A DNA stretch of 64,000 nt from Isosphaera sp. (GTDB lineage Bacteria > Planctomycetota > Planctomycetia > Gemmatales > Gemmataceae): NCBI GenBank assembly GCA_013822345.1, contig PNKH01000022.1, positions 1-64,000 of the forward strand, given 5' to 3'. A model generated the notes under the pieces. That model saw nothing but the letters and a program-made list of their open reading frames with translations, made no database searches and had not been told where the DNA came from. A program made the position numbers and the translations under genes. This document shows positions 8,138 to 16,300 of the stretch, piece by piece. How positions within the stretch are numbered: the stretch's first letter is position 1; each line of letters starts with the position of its first letter.

Positions 8138-9271
8138 CTACTCCCGCGCCCCGCCGCTGCTCTCCCGGACGATCAGGTGCCCGGGCACCACCACCTTGAT
8201 CGGCGGCCGGCCCGGGTTCTTCAGCCGCTCCCGCATCAGCCGGACGGCGTGCTCGGCCATCCCTTCGGACGGGTACGCGTAGGTCGTCACCCCGATCGTG
8301 AACAGGTTCCCGATCGGCAGGTCGTCGAACCCGACCACGGCCACGTCGTCCGGGACGGCCAGGCCCCGCGTCAGCAGCTCCATGATGAGGCCGATGGCGG
8401 TGTAGTCCTGGTAGCAGACCACCCCGTCGACCTCGGCCTTCCGCACCTGGTCGGCCAGCCGGGCGTACGCGTCCCGGCTCGGCAGGTCGTCGCTCTGGTG
8501 CAGCACCACCGGGCGGAAGTCCGACTTCCGCCCGGGGTGGTGCCCGGCCGCGTGCAGGGCGTGCAGGTAACCGGCGACCCGGTCGTTGTGGCTGCTGGTC
8601 GGGGACGCGACCACGATCGCCACCCGCCTCCGCCCCTGGTCGAGCAGGTGCCGGGTGCACCGGGCGGCCCCGTCCAGGTCGTCGACCGCCACCAGGTCGC
8701 GCTCCAGCGGGCGGTTGTGCCCCCGCAGGTTCCGCTCCAGCAGGACGACCGGCAGCTCCTCGGCCTCGCAGGCGGCGAGGAGCCGCTCGTCCGTCCGCAT
8801 CTCGGCCTCGCTCCACCGGGACGGGAGCAGGAACACCCCGCGCACCCCCTGCTCCTTCGCCCGCCGGACCATCGGGAGGATGTCGGCCGGGGCCGCGTCC
8901 GGGCCGAGCGGGAACAGGTCCGCCTCCAGGTGCATCGGCTCCCGCCGGGCCAGGGCCTCGAACCCGACCCGGGACATGCTCAGCGTCGCCTTCTGCCACG
9001 GCCCGGGGGTGAGCCGCAGGGCCAGGGCCCACCGGTCCGCCCCCGGCGGCGGCACCCGGTAGCACCCGGACCGCTCGATCGTCTGGATCAGCCCCTTGTC
9101 CCGCAGCACCTGCAGCGCCCGGGACGCGGTCACCACGCTCACCCCGTGCCGGCCGGCGATCCCGCGGACGCTCGGCATCCGCCCCCCGTCCCACTTCCCG
9201 GCCTGGACCTGGGCCTCGATCGCGGCCGCCACCTCCAGGTACTTCGGCCCCCCCGTCAGCCTGGGCGACAT
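8138..9271 (-). CDS. GntR-type transcription regulator with LacI-like ligand-binding domain
   Basis: Regulator of 377 aa. A GntR winged helix (residues about 12-75: GGRMPSVRGIAGRHGVSVVTASRAL) is followed by a periplasmic-binding-protein-like sensor domain of the LacI/GalR fold, ending VAVVGFDDLPIGNLF plus a dimerisation tail. This is the AraR-like arrangement. The ATG at 9271 is chosen: the upstream in-frame extension has no sequence resembling a regulator N-terminus and covers a palindrome that looks like an operator. It precedes the phosphonate operon in the same direction and may control it, though a sugar-type ligand is equally possible. Confidence 0.85.
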   Translation of the reverse strand: MSPRLTGGPKYLEVAAAIEAQVQAGKWDGGRMPSVRGIAGRHGVSVVTASRALQVLRDKGLIQTIERSGCYRVPPPGADRWALALRLTPGPWQKATLSMSRVGFEALARREPMHLEADLFPLGPDAAPADILPMVRRAKEQGVRGVFLLPSRWSEAEMRTDERLLAACEAEELPVVLLERNLRGHNRPLERDLVAVDDLDGAARCTRHLLDQGRRRVAIVVASPTSSHNDRVAGYLHALHAAGHHPGRKSDFRPVVLHQSDDLPSRDAYARLADQVRKAEVDGVVCYQDYTAIGLIMELLTRGLAVPDDVAVVGFDDLPIGNLFTIGVTTYAYPSEGMAEHAVRLMRERLKNPGRPPIKVVVPGHLIVRESSGGARE

Positions 9272-9278
9272 GATTCCC

Positions 9279-9305
9279 CCCGTGGTATGAATCACAGACC
9301 ACGGG
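9279..9305. promoter_or_regulatory. Candidate autoregulatory operator palindrome
   Basis: CCCGTGGT and ACCACGGG form perfect 8-base arms around an 11-base spacer, 8 bases upstream of the regulator start codon. The size and symmetry fit a dimeric winged-helix site, and binding there would also block the ribosome site. No second copy was spotted ahead of the oxidoreductase gene. Confidence 0.4.
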
Positions 9306-9332
9306 CCTTGTTTATCACACCCGCACGGGCGT

Positions 9333-9471
9333 GTCACTCCTGATTCGGGGCGAACTCGTCGAGCCGCCGGACCCCGGCCGGGCTCGTCTCGTAGCACAAG
9401 CGAGGGCGCTTGTGCTACGGGAAGACACCCGGCGTCACTCCTTATTCAGGGCGAACTCGTCGAACAGCCGG
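9333..9471. repeat. Direct duplication of a gene 3' end flanking a small hairpin
   Basis: The segment from 9433 holds the last codons and stop of the metallophosphoesterase gene. A diverged copy, including the stop codon, lies at 9333-9370. The two copies share GTCACTCC, ATTC and GGGCGAACTCGTCGA. Between them is a perfect 13-base hairpin (9390-9402 with 9407-9419) around TAGCACAAGCG. This looks like an insertion with a target duplication of about 38 bases. Confidence 0.75.
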
Positions 9472-11318
9472 CCCTCCTGGTCGAACGCCTTCAGCCCGAG
9501 CGCCCCGCCGTGGACGGTGACGTAACAGAAGTGGTGGTCGACCCGCCCCTCCCGCTTGAAGAACGCCGGGGTCGGGGCGAAGTCCTCCAGCCGCCCGCCG
9601 CCCCCGCCGCTGGTCACGTGCACCACCCCGCCCTTCGCCGCCACCCGCCCGCCGCGGACCGGCCACGTCCGCTCGTACAGGTGGATGTGGCCGTTGAACA
9701 CCACGTCCACGTTGTGCTTCTCGTACAGCCCGTTCAGCGCCCGGGTCCGCGGGTCGCCGCCGGCCGTCGGCCCCTTCCAACTGTTCCCGTAGTCGTCCGA
9801 GTCGGACGAGTACACCGGGTGGTGGTGGTAGCACACCTTCCACCTGGCGGTCGACGCCGCCAGCGCATTGTCCAGCCACCTGTACTGCTCGCCGTTCGGC
9901 GTCAGGTCGCGCGGCGTGTTGGTGTCGAGGACGAAGAACTCCGCGTTGCCGTAGGTGTACGAGTAGTGGTACTCCGGCTTCGGGAGGGCGAAGTACTTGT
10001 AGTAGTGCGGGTGGTTCTTCTCGTGGTTGCCGATGCACGGGAACACCGCCACCCGGCCGAACAGCTCGCCGCACGGGCGGAACAGGTCGCCGGTCCACTG
10101 CCACTTCGCCGCCCCGTCGTCCACCACGTCCCCGACGTGCACGACGAAGTTCGGCCGCCGCTCCCACATCAGCTTCGCCACCCGCGCCGTCACCGCCGGG
10201 TTCCGCTGGGTGTCGCCGACCACGCAGAAGCTCCACGCGTCGTCCGGCCCCGGGGCGGTCATGAACGTCAGCGGCCGGCCCTCCATCCTCCGGCCGGCGG
10301 CGTCGGTGCAGACGACGCGGTAGAAGTACTTCGTCCCGGGCTGCAGGTCGGCCAGCACCACCTCGCCGAGGGCCGCCGGCTTGTCGACCTTCGCCGCCCC
10401 CTTCGGCGGGAACGTCGTCCCGTACTCGACCGCCGCGGCCGCCGGCGCCTCCTCCGTCTCCCACATCACCGTCATCGAGGTGCGGGTCGCGTACTGCAGG
10501 TACGGCTCGACCACGAACCGCGGGCCGGGCGGGATCACGGTCGGCAGGTCGGCCAGGTGCCGGTCGGCGTCGAAGTGGGCGGCGACCTGCTCGGCGGAGA
10601 GCGCGTGCGGGCAGAGGAGCACCTCCCGCACCGCCCCGCGCATCGGGAAGTCCTCGTCGTCGTCCCGGTACCGGCCGATCACGAGCGGGGCCGCCGTCGC
10701 GTACCGCACGCCGCCGGACTGCTCGGCGCTCGTCCCGTCGGGCTTGCCGTTGACGTACAGCCGCATCGCCCTGCCGTCGTACACCGCGGCCAGGTGGTAC
10801 CACTTGCCGCGCTCGTACCTCGTCCCGCCGGCGAGGTACGTCATCTTCTTCGACCCGGCCGACGCGAGCCCGAACTGGAACGCGGTCGGGTTGAACCCGA
10901 GGAGGAACCCGGCCTCGGCCGGGCCGTTGTCCTGGAAGCAGCCGACCACCCCGCCCCACTCGGCCGGCTCGTCCACCCGCACCCAGGCGACCAGCGACAG
11001 CGCCTCCTTCGGCAGGAAGTCGGCGTCGGCCGGGACGCGGTCCCGGACCAGTACGCCGTCGGACGGGCCGGCGAGTTCGAGCCGCGGGCCGGGCGGTCCG
11101 GTCTCCACCCTCGCCGCCCCGAGGACGGTGCCGGTCAGCTTGCCGGCGCGGTCGGCGACCTTGTTCCCGGCGACGCCGTCGGCGTCGAACACCCAGTGGG
11201 CGGACGGCTTCAGGTCCGGCCGCGGGCCGGCGCCGGCCGGGCCGCCGAGGTGGACCGCGGCGGCGACCAGGCCGGCGGCGCCGGCCGCGGCCGCGCCGGC
11301 CTTCCACGCTCGTGTCAT
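9435..11318 (-). CDS. Secreted LamG-domain metallophosphoesterase (purple acid phosphatase-like)
   Basis: Protein of 627 aa with three parts. First comes an Ala-rich signal segment (residues 1-30). Next is a concanavalin/LamG-like domain (about 38-240) with the typical WYHLAAVYDGRAMRLYVNG. Then a fibronectin-like purple acid phosphatase N-domain precedes a calcineurin-like phosphoesterase. Metal-binding motifs appear in order: GDTQ, GDVVDDG, GNHE, HHHPVY and NGHIHLYERT. It probably hydrolyses extracellular phosphate esters. It stands alone between the regulator gene and the repeat-rich 11.3-11.7 kb gap. The C-terminal codons are duplicated downstream. Confidence 0.88.
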   Translation of the reverse strand: MTRAWKAGAAAAGAAGLVAAAVHLGGPAGAGPRPDLKPSAHWVFDADGVAGNKVADRAGKLTGTVLGAARVETGPPGPRLELAGPSDGVLVRDRVPADADFLPKEALSLVAWVRVDEPAEWGGVVGCFQDNGPAEAGFLLGFNPTAFQFGLASAGSKKMTYLAGGTRYERGKWYHLAAVYDGRAMRLYVNGKPDGTSAEQSGGVRYATAAPLVIGRYRDDDEDFPMRGAVREVLLCPHALSAEQVAAHFDADRHLADLPTVIPPGPRFVVEPYLQYATRTSMTVMWETEEAPAAAAVEYGTTFPPKGAAKVDKPAALGEVVLADLQPGTKYFYRVVCTDAAGRRMEGRPLTFMTAPGPDDAWSFCVVGDTQRNPAVTARVAKLMWERRPNFVVHVGDVVDDGAAKWQWTGDLFRPCGELFGRVAVFPCIGNHEKNHPHYYKYFALPKPEYHYSYTYGNAEFFVLDTNTPRDLTPNGEQYRWLDNALAASTARWKVCYHHHPVYSSDSDDYGNSWKGPTAGGDPRTRALNGLYEKHNVDVVFNGHIHLYERTWPVRGGRVAAKGGVVHVTSGGGGGRLEDFAPTPAFFKREGRVDHHFCYVTVHGGALGLKAFDQEGRLFDEFALNKE

Positions 11319-11368
11319 GGGAACCCCCGGGATCTGTGCTGCGCGCGAGGTGCGGCTGTACCGTTGTC

Positions 11369-11374
11369 AGTATA
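11369..11374 (-). promoter_or_regulatory. Possible -10 element for the metallophosphoesterase gene
   Basis: On the minus strand the hexamer TATACT lies about 50 bases upstream of the ATG at 11318, in a short A+T-richer patch. No convincing -35 hexamer is seen 16-18 bases further up, so this is only a candidate. Confidence 0.25.
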
Positions 11375-11440
11375 CCCGCGGGACGTGTGGGTGGCGTGAA
11401 ATCGCCCGGGTCGGGTTGCCAACCTGGTGACTCGGTCGGT

Positions 11441-11609
11441 GGTGCCCCTCACCCGGCCCGGCGAAGCGCCGGGCCGACCTCTCCCCGGCGGGGAGAGGTG
11501 GGGCTGGTGCGGCCCCTCCCCAGGTCACCGACCCGGAGGCCCCCACCTCGCCCCGCGTCAGCGGGGCGAGGTCGGCCGCGAGTCCGCGAGCGGCCGGGTG
11601 AGGGGCGCC
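11441..11609. repeat. Large inverted repeat (CCCCTCACCCGGC type) in the 11.3-11.7 kb gap
   Basis: Outer arms GGTGCCCCTCACCCGGC (11441-11457) and its near complement (11593-11609) enclose further paired blocks, including GCGAAGCGCCGGGCC and GGGGAGAGGTGGG tracts. It fills most of the 410-base gene-free gap 11319-11728. Nothing else was recognised there except the possible promoter near 11370. Confidence 0.7.
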
Positions 11610-11728
11610 ACCTCCGGCGAAGTCCGGCGGTGGTCGACCCGTCGCTCGCGCCCCCGGCCCAGGCCGAAACGGCACCGGCCGCCCCGTTCGGGGCGGCCGG
11701 CGCGGCGGACCAGGTTTCCCGCGGCGGG

Positions 11729-13357
11729 TCACTTCGCCCCGTCGAGGATCTTGATCGCCTCGTCACCCTGCCCGGCCCGCTTGTACAGCGGCAGGTGGCG
11801 GTAGTACACCTCCAGGGTCAGCACGCACAGGGCGGTGGTGCCGAGCCGGCCGCAGTGGCTGCCGACCGTCCCGGCGTCCGGCTCCCAGCTGCCGAAGTTC
11901 GCCCCCTCCTTGGTCACCTGCAGGCTGATCAGCCAGTCCCGCATCCCGCCCTGCCGCTTGCCGCCCACCAGCTTCCCCTCGTTCCACTCCTTCCACTCGT
12001 CCCCGTCGAAGAAGTGGACCACCTGGGTGGCGTAGTAGTAGTAGTACATGTCCAGGAGCCCGCCCTTGCCCGGCTGCCCCGGGCCCCGCTTCGTCAGCCC
12101 GAGCACCCCGGCCTGCATCCCGGCGTTGTCCGGGGTCCAGTTGTCGATGTAGTACCGGCACAGCAGCCCGACCGCGGTCAGGCTGGTGCCCGGCCGGGCC
12201 CGGGTGGCGTCCTGGTACCCGTAGGCCGACTTCCGGGAGCTCTGCGGGTCCTTCCCGTCCGGGTCGGCCCCGGCGAGGTTCAGGAACCCGATCGCCTTCC
12301 GGATCACCCCGGCGTCGACCACGATGTCCTTGCCGAGCTGGGCCGCCTTCAGGGCCTGGATCTGCCACCCGACGATCGACGTGTCCCCGTTGTTCGGGTT
12401 CTTGGCCGAGTACCCCCAGCTGCCGTTGGGCCCCTGGGCCTTCTGGATGCAGTCGATCGCCGCCTGGGCGAACTGCAGCAGCCCCTTGTCCTTGGTCATC
12501 CCGTACGCCTCGGCCAGGGCGGTCGAGGCGATCCCCTGGGAGTACATGTTGCCGTCCATCATCCCGCGGTTCGGGCCGCTCAGCGGGCAGTTCCGGGTCA
12601 GGTAGGCCAGCCCGTTGGTCACCGTCTTCTGGTACTTCTTCGCGGACTTGTGGGTCTCCCCGGCGGCCAGGAACGGGAGCAGGCACATCCCGGTGGCCGC
12701 GACCTTCTCCCCCTTCGAGGTGCCGTCGAACTCCCAGCTCCCGTCCGGCTTCTGCTGCTTGGCGATCCAGGCCAGCCCGCGGGCCACCGCCAGCTCGCTC
12801 TCCTTGTTCCCGCCGCCGGCGGCCAGCAGCTTGTCCTTGGTCGCCCCGCTCCGCCCGGCGAACGAGGCGAAGATGTTCCCGTTCATCCCGCCCAGCCCGG
12901 CCTTCACGTCCCCGCTGTCCCCGGGGGCCCCGGGGTTGGCGTACTCGTTCGAGATCGCCCCGGGCGGGGCCAGGGCGGTGATGTCCGTGTTCGGGGCGTC
13001 CGGCTGGCCCAGGTTGTCCTTCGTCTCCTCCGCCTGGACCGTCTTCACGTCCTCCCGCATCTTCTCCGGGTCGGCCGCCGCCAGTTCCGACACGATCCCC
13101 GGGTCCTCGTTCGTCAGGTCCTTCTCCGGCTCCGGCTCGGTCTTCTCGGCCGTCGTGTCGATCACCTTCTCCGGGCCCTTGGCGACCAGCCCCTTCGGCG
13201 GGAACGCCAGGATCAGGACCGCGATCAGCCCGACGTGCACCGCCCCGCTGATGACCCACGCGGGGACGTGCTTCTTCATCAGCCGTTCCTGCGCCGTCTC
13301 CTCGGCCACCTCGGTCCGGCGGATGACCGCCGCGGGGGCCTGCTTCTTCTCGGTCAC
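11729..13357 (-). CDS. TonB-like membrane helix fused to a terpene-cyclase-like alpha/alpha toroid
   Basis: Protein of 542 aa. A short cytoplasmic N-terminus is followed by one membrane helix (about residues 33-52), a Glu/Pro/Asp-rich linker (about 60-185) and an alpha/alpha toroid (about 190-540). The toroid has repeated QW-type motifs (QKPDGSW at 202-208, QGPNGSW and others), as in squalene-hopene cyclases. The catalytic DXDD is not seen; the matching place reads NNGDTS, so catalysis is doubtful. The helix has S37, H41 and L48 spaced like the S-H-L residues of TonB. The GTG start at 13357 has GAGGAGA seven bases upstream. It is the last gene of the ExbB/ExbD cluster. Confidence 0.8.
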   Translation of the reverse strand: MTEKKQAPAAVIRRTEVAEETAQERLMKKHVPAWVISGAVHVGLIAVLILAFPPKGLVAKGPEKVIDTTAEKTEPEPEKDLTNEDPGIVSELAAADPEKMREDVKTVQAEETKDNLGQPDAPNTDITALAPPGAISNEYANPGAPGDSGDVKAGLGGMNGNIFASFAGRSGATKDKLLAAGGGNKESELAVARGLAWIAKQQKPDGSWEFDGTSKGEKVAATGMCLLPFLAAGETHKSAKKYQKTVTNGLAYLTRNCPLSGPNRGMMDGNMYSQGIASTALAEAYGMTKDKGLLQFAQAAIDCIQKAQGPNGSWGYSAKNPNNGDTSIVGWQIQALKAAQLGKDIVVDAGVIRKAIGFLNLAGADPDGKDPQSSRKSAYGYQDATRARPGTSLTAVGLLCRYYIDNWTPDNAGMQAGVLGLTKRGPGQPGKGGLLDMYYYYYATQVVHFFDGDEWKEWNEGKLVGGKRQGGMRDWLISLQVTKEGANFGSWEPDAGTVGSHCGRLGTTALCVLTLEVYYRHLPLYKRAGQGDEAIKILDGAK

Positions 13358-13473
13358 GGGTCGTCTCCTCGGGCGGTAAGGGTGCGAGTCGGTCGTCGGT
13401 CGGAACGGAATCGAACGGGTCGGCGTCTCGGTCTTCCCCTCGCCCCCGGCGGGGGAGAGGTGGGAAGAAGGCC

Positions 13474-14997
13474 TCAGGCCGGGCCGGGGTCGGCGAACGG
13501 GTTGCGGCCGCGGTGGGCGTCGATCTCCCGCCGGGCCTGGCGGTCGCCGCGGCGGAACCACCAGATCAGGACCACCGCGAACATCAGGGTGCCGAACAAG
13601 AGGCCGGCGACGGCCGGGACGAACCCGCCGCCCCAGGTCCACTTGCTCGGGGCCTCCGGGTCTGGGCGGACCAGGACCGTCCGGGCCAGCACCAGCGGCG
13701 CCCTCTTCGCCTTGAACTTCGCCGGGTCGTCCTTCTCCCGCTCCCCCGACTGGTAGCGGAACAGCTTGAACGAGTACCCGGCGACCGACACCCACAGGTT
13801 CACCCGGCCGGTCGCCTCGGCCCCGGCCGGCGGGTCGGTGAACACCACGCACACCGGGTTCCCGCCCGGGGTGTCCTTCGGCACCACCCACCCCTCGTAC
13901 AGCTTCTCCGCCCCGGCCGCCAGGAGCTTCCCGGTCGGCTTCGTCTCCCGGAGCATCAGCAGCCGGCCCTCGAACCCGACCAGCTCGTTCCGGAAGTCCC
14001 GGCCCTCGTTGAACAGCCGGGCGAAGTCGACCGGGGCGGCGTGCCGCTCCAGCTCCTCGGGGTCGAACCGGCGGGCGTGCAGGAGGACGTGGTTCCACGC
14101 CCACGCCTCCTCCGGGTTGGTCTCGGCCCCGGCCACCTCCTTGTCGTCCCGGACGAACCGGAACACCCGCAGCCCCTTGTCCAGGGCGGCCGGGTTCGGC
14201 CCGGCGGCGACCGGGGCGGCCGCCCGCGGGGTGACCGCCCGGCACACCAGGACCGGGATCGCCGGGGCCCCCGGGGCGTCGTCCTGCTTGACCTTGAAGA
14301 AGTACCCGGCGGCGGTCGCCCACCCGTCGGCGTCGCGCCAGTCCGCCCCCGGCTTCTCCCCGAGCCCGGCCGGCCAGTCCGAGAACACCGCTGACACCAC
14401 CGCCCCGGGCGGCTCCGGGACCGGCACCAGCAGGGCCTCGAACAGGTCGCGGGCCTGGCCGTCCGGCCCCGCCGGGGCGGCCACCCGGCGGACCTTGGTC
14501 AGCCGGCCGTCGAACCGCAGCAGGCCGAGCCGCACCCCGTACCGCGGGGCGGCGAGCAGCTCGTCCCGGAGCAGGTCGCGGGACGCGTGCTCCTCCAGCA
14601 CGGCGGCGTCGAACTGCCGGGCGTGGGCCACCACCTCCTGCCACGCCTCGTACTCGTCCGGGTTCCGCGCCTCCGACACGAACGGGGTGAAGTCCTGGAT
14701 GCCGGTCCCCGGGACCTGGTTCCCCTTCGCGTCGGTCCGCCCCTGGAAGATCGCCCGGTCCGGCTGCGGGACCCGCAGCTTCTCGGCCAACTCGACCCGC
14801 TTCGGGTCGGTCGGCGGCAGCGGCGGCCGGGCGTCGACGGCCTTGGCCCCCTTCGACGCGGGGTCCGTCTCCTGGCCGCGGGCCGGCGGGCCGGCCGCGG
14901 CGGCCAGGGCGGCGAGCGCGACGAGAACGGCGCCGGGGGCCAGGCGGGCGGTCCGGGGTGGCGTCGGCTGCGAGTTCGTGGCGGCCAGACCGGACAT
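13474..14997 (-). CDS. Secreted, C-terminally anchored protein with duplicated domain (unknown function)
   Basis: Protein of 507 aa that I do not recognise by name. A signal peptide (to about residue 42, AARGQ) is followed by two copies of a domain. Each copy contains a NPxExxAWxxVxxHARxFDxxxLExHA pattern, then a GFEGRL/RFDGRL strand, then a GYFFKVK/GYSFKLF segment. The copies lie at about 108-255 and 280-425. A single membrane helix near the C-terminus (about 463-487, ending VVLIWWFRRGD) leaves a short Arg-rich cytoplasmic tail. The exbD gene upstream and the toroid gene downstream share the strand, which suggests one surface complex. Confidence 0.7.
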   Translation of the reverse strand: MSGLAATNSQPTPPRTARLAPGAVLVALAALAAAAGPPARGQETDPASKGAKAVDARPPLPPTDPKRVELAEKLRVPQPDRAIFQGRTDAKGNQVPGTGIQDFTPFVSEARNPDEYEAWQEVVAHARQFDAAVLEEHASRDLLRDELLAAPRYGVRLGLLRFDGRLTKVRRVAAPAGPDGQARDLFEALLVPVPEPPGAVVSAVFSDWPAGLGEKPGADWRDADGWATAAGYFFKVKQDDAPGAPAIPVLVCRAVTPRAAAPVAAGPNPAALDKGLRVFRFVRDDKEVAGAETNPEEAWAWNHVLLHARRFDPEELERHAAPVDFARLFNEGRDFRNELVGFEGRLLMLRETKPTGKLLAAGAEKLYEGWVVPKDTPGGNPVCVVFTDPPAGAEATGRVNLWVSVAGYSFKLFRYQSGEREKDDPAKFKAKRAPLVLARTVLVRPDPEAPSKWTWGGGFVPAVAGLLFGTLMFAVVLIWWFRRGDRQARREIDAHRGRNPFADPGPA

Positions 14998-15060
14998 GCG
15001 ACATTTCCTCAGACCGTTCGACGCACGCCCCGCCCCGCCGGTTCCCGGTTTTCCCGGTAT

Positions 15061-15128
15061 CTCGGTGGGGCAGGCATTCCTGCCTGCCGCTTTTCTGCTT
15101 GGCAGGCAGGAATGCCTGCCCCACCGAG
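15061..15128. repeat. Dispersed palindromic element, family C copy 1
   Basis: Perfect 28-base arms (15061-15088 and 15101-15128) built on GGGGCAGGCATTCCTGCCTG enclose a 12-base loop. Copies of the same core occur at 31.37 and 57.69 kb. It splits the ExbB/ExbD cluster between the second exbD gene and the 507-aa protein gene. A hairpin this strong could attenuate read-through. Confidence 0.9.
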
Positions 15129-15139
15129 ACGAGTCCCTC

Positions 15140-15685
15140 TTACCGGTTCTTCTTGTCGATCGGGACCGGGGCGATGTCGGTGAACCCGGCCTGGACGGAC
15201 GCGTCCATCAGCTGCACGACGTAGGCGTGCAACAACTTCTCGCCGATCTCCAGGGTGAGCTTCGGCGGCGGGATGGTCCGCGGCGGCTTCTCGGCCGCGG
15301 CCGCGTCCCGCCGCCGCTTGTCCTCGTCGGCCAACTTCTTGATCCGCGGCAGGAGCCCGGTGGCGACGCTGGCCCCGAGGTCCTCCCCGCGGTCGTCCGT
15401 CGCGCCCTCCTCCCGGAGGGTCATCTTGGCGATCTGCCCGTTGTCGGTGGCGAGGACGACGACCGCCCACTTCATCGGCTTCTCGTCGGCCGGGCTGGGC
15501 GGGGTGGACGATCGGCTGTCACCCATGTCCGGGGGCGGCAGGGCCATCCGGATCTGCCCCTCGGTCGGGGTCGGGTTGAACGTCATGATGAAGAAGGCCA
15601 GGAGCTGGAACGACATGTCGAGCATCGGGGTGATCGGCAGGTCCGGCTGCACGTCGTCGTCGGCCTTGCGCTTGCGGCGGGACAT
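15140..15685 (-). CDS. ExbD/TolR-family proton-channel subunit (second copy)
   Basis: Protein of 181 aa with a basic cytoplasmic N-terminus and one membrane helix starting PITPMLDMSFQLLAFFIMTF, in which D23 is the expected protonatable aspartate. A periplasmic domain follows, with a charged, low-complexity centre. ExbD/TolR proteins work with ExbB/TolQ to turn proton flow into movement of a partner protein. The gene lies 41 bases after the first exbD gene. The two ExbD proteins differ clearly in their periplasmic parts, so they may form a mixed dimer or serve different partners. Confidence 0.85.
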   Translation of the reverse strand: MSRRKRKADDDVQPDLPITPMLDMSFQLLAFFIMTFNPTPTEGQIRMALPPPDMGDSRSSTPPSPADEKPMKWAVVVLATDNGQIAKMTLREEGATDDRGEDLGASVATGLLPRIKKLADEDKRRRDAAAAEKPPRTIPPPKLTLEIGEKLLHAYVVQLMDASVQAGFTDIAPVPIDKKNR

Positions 15686-15726
15686 GGAGTTGGCCGGGGG
15701 TTGTGGGGTCGGCGGGACCGGGTCGC

Positions 15727-16203
15727 TCACTGGCCGAGGATGGCCCGCAGCTCGACCTTGCTGTAGTTCGCCTGCCGGCACGCCTTCATCAGCGGGTACG
15801 ACTTCTCGAACGTGGTGTCCTTGTCGATCCGCATGATCAGGGTGGTCTGCGGCTTCCAGTCGATCGGCGGGTCCTCCGCCTTCCGGGTGGTGGCCCGGTA
15901 CTCGCGCTTGGCCGCCCGCTTCAGGTACGCCTCCAACTCCGGCGGGGTGTCGAGCGCCTCCTTGTCCTCCATCTGGTTGCGGGACAGCAGCACCTGCCCC
16001 TTCGAGTTGATGTTGAGGAAGATCGGGTCGCCCTCGTTCTTGTCCAGCGCCTTGGCCGCGATCGCCTCCGGCAGCTTGATCTCGACCGCCGTCTGCTCCA
16101 GCACGAAGTTGGCGCAGAGCATGAAGAACATCACCAGCTGCAGGACGAGGTCCAGCAGCGGGGTGAAGTTCGGTTCGCACTTCTCGGTGCTGCCGTGGCT
16201 CAT
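15727..16203 (-). CDS. exbD: ExbD/TolR-family proton-channel subunit (first copy)
   Basis: Protein of 158 aa with the ExbD layout: a short N-terminus, a membrane helix NFTPLLDLVLQLVMFFML with the key aspartate at D18, and a periplasmic domain of about 115 residues that includes a GDPIFLNINSKGQVLL strand pair. It lies between exbB and the second exbD gene on the same strand. The spacing to exbB (97 bases) is filled by a GTCGGGAGTC-type repeat. Confidence 0.88.
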   Translation of the reverse strand: MSHGSTEKCEPNFTPLLDLVLQLVMFFMLCANFVLEQTAVEIKLPEAIAAKALDKNEGDPIFLNINSKGQVLLSRNQMEDKEALDTPPELEAYLKRAAKREYRATTRKAEDPPIDWKPQTTLIMRIDKDTTFEKSYPLMKACRQANYSKVELRAILGQ

Positions 16204-16205
16204 GG

Positions 16206-16298
16206 CGGGGGTCGGGAGTCAGGGATCGGGGGTCAGGAACCGAGCGCGAGACCGGGGGTCGGGCCTCTTCTGACTCCTGACCCCCGGCTCCCGGCTCC
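16206..16298. repeat. Imperfect inverted repeat of GTCGGGAGTC type between exbB and exbD
   Basis: Tracts of GGGAGTC, GGGGGTCAGG and their complements (CTCCTGACCCCCGG) face each other across about 40 bases. The unit resembles the in-frame tract inside the copper ATPase gene at 3.86 kb. It may put a stable hairpin between the channel genes. Confidence 0.6.
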
Positions 16299-16300
16299 TG

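Noticed and set aside
11729-13357. Toroid protein as an active squalene-hopene cyclase
   Set aside because: QW motifs are present but the catalytic DXDD is not found, and the membrane helix and linker do not fit a cyclase.
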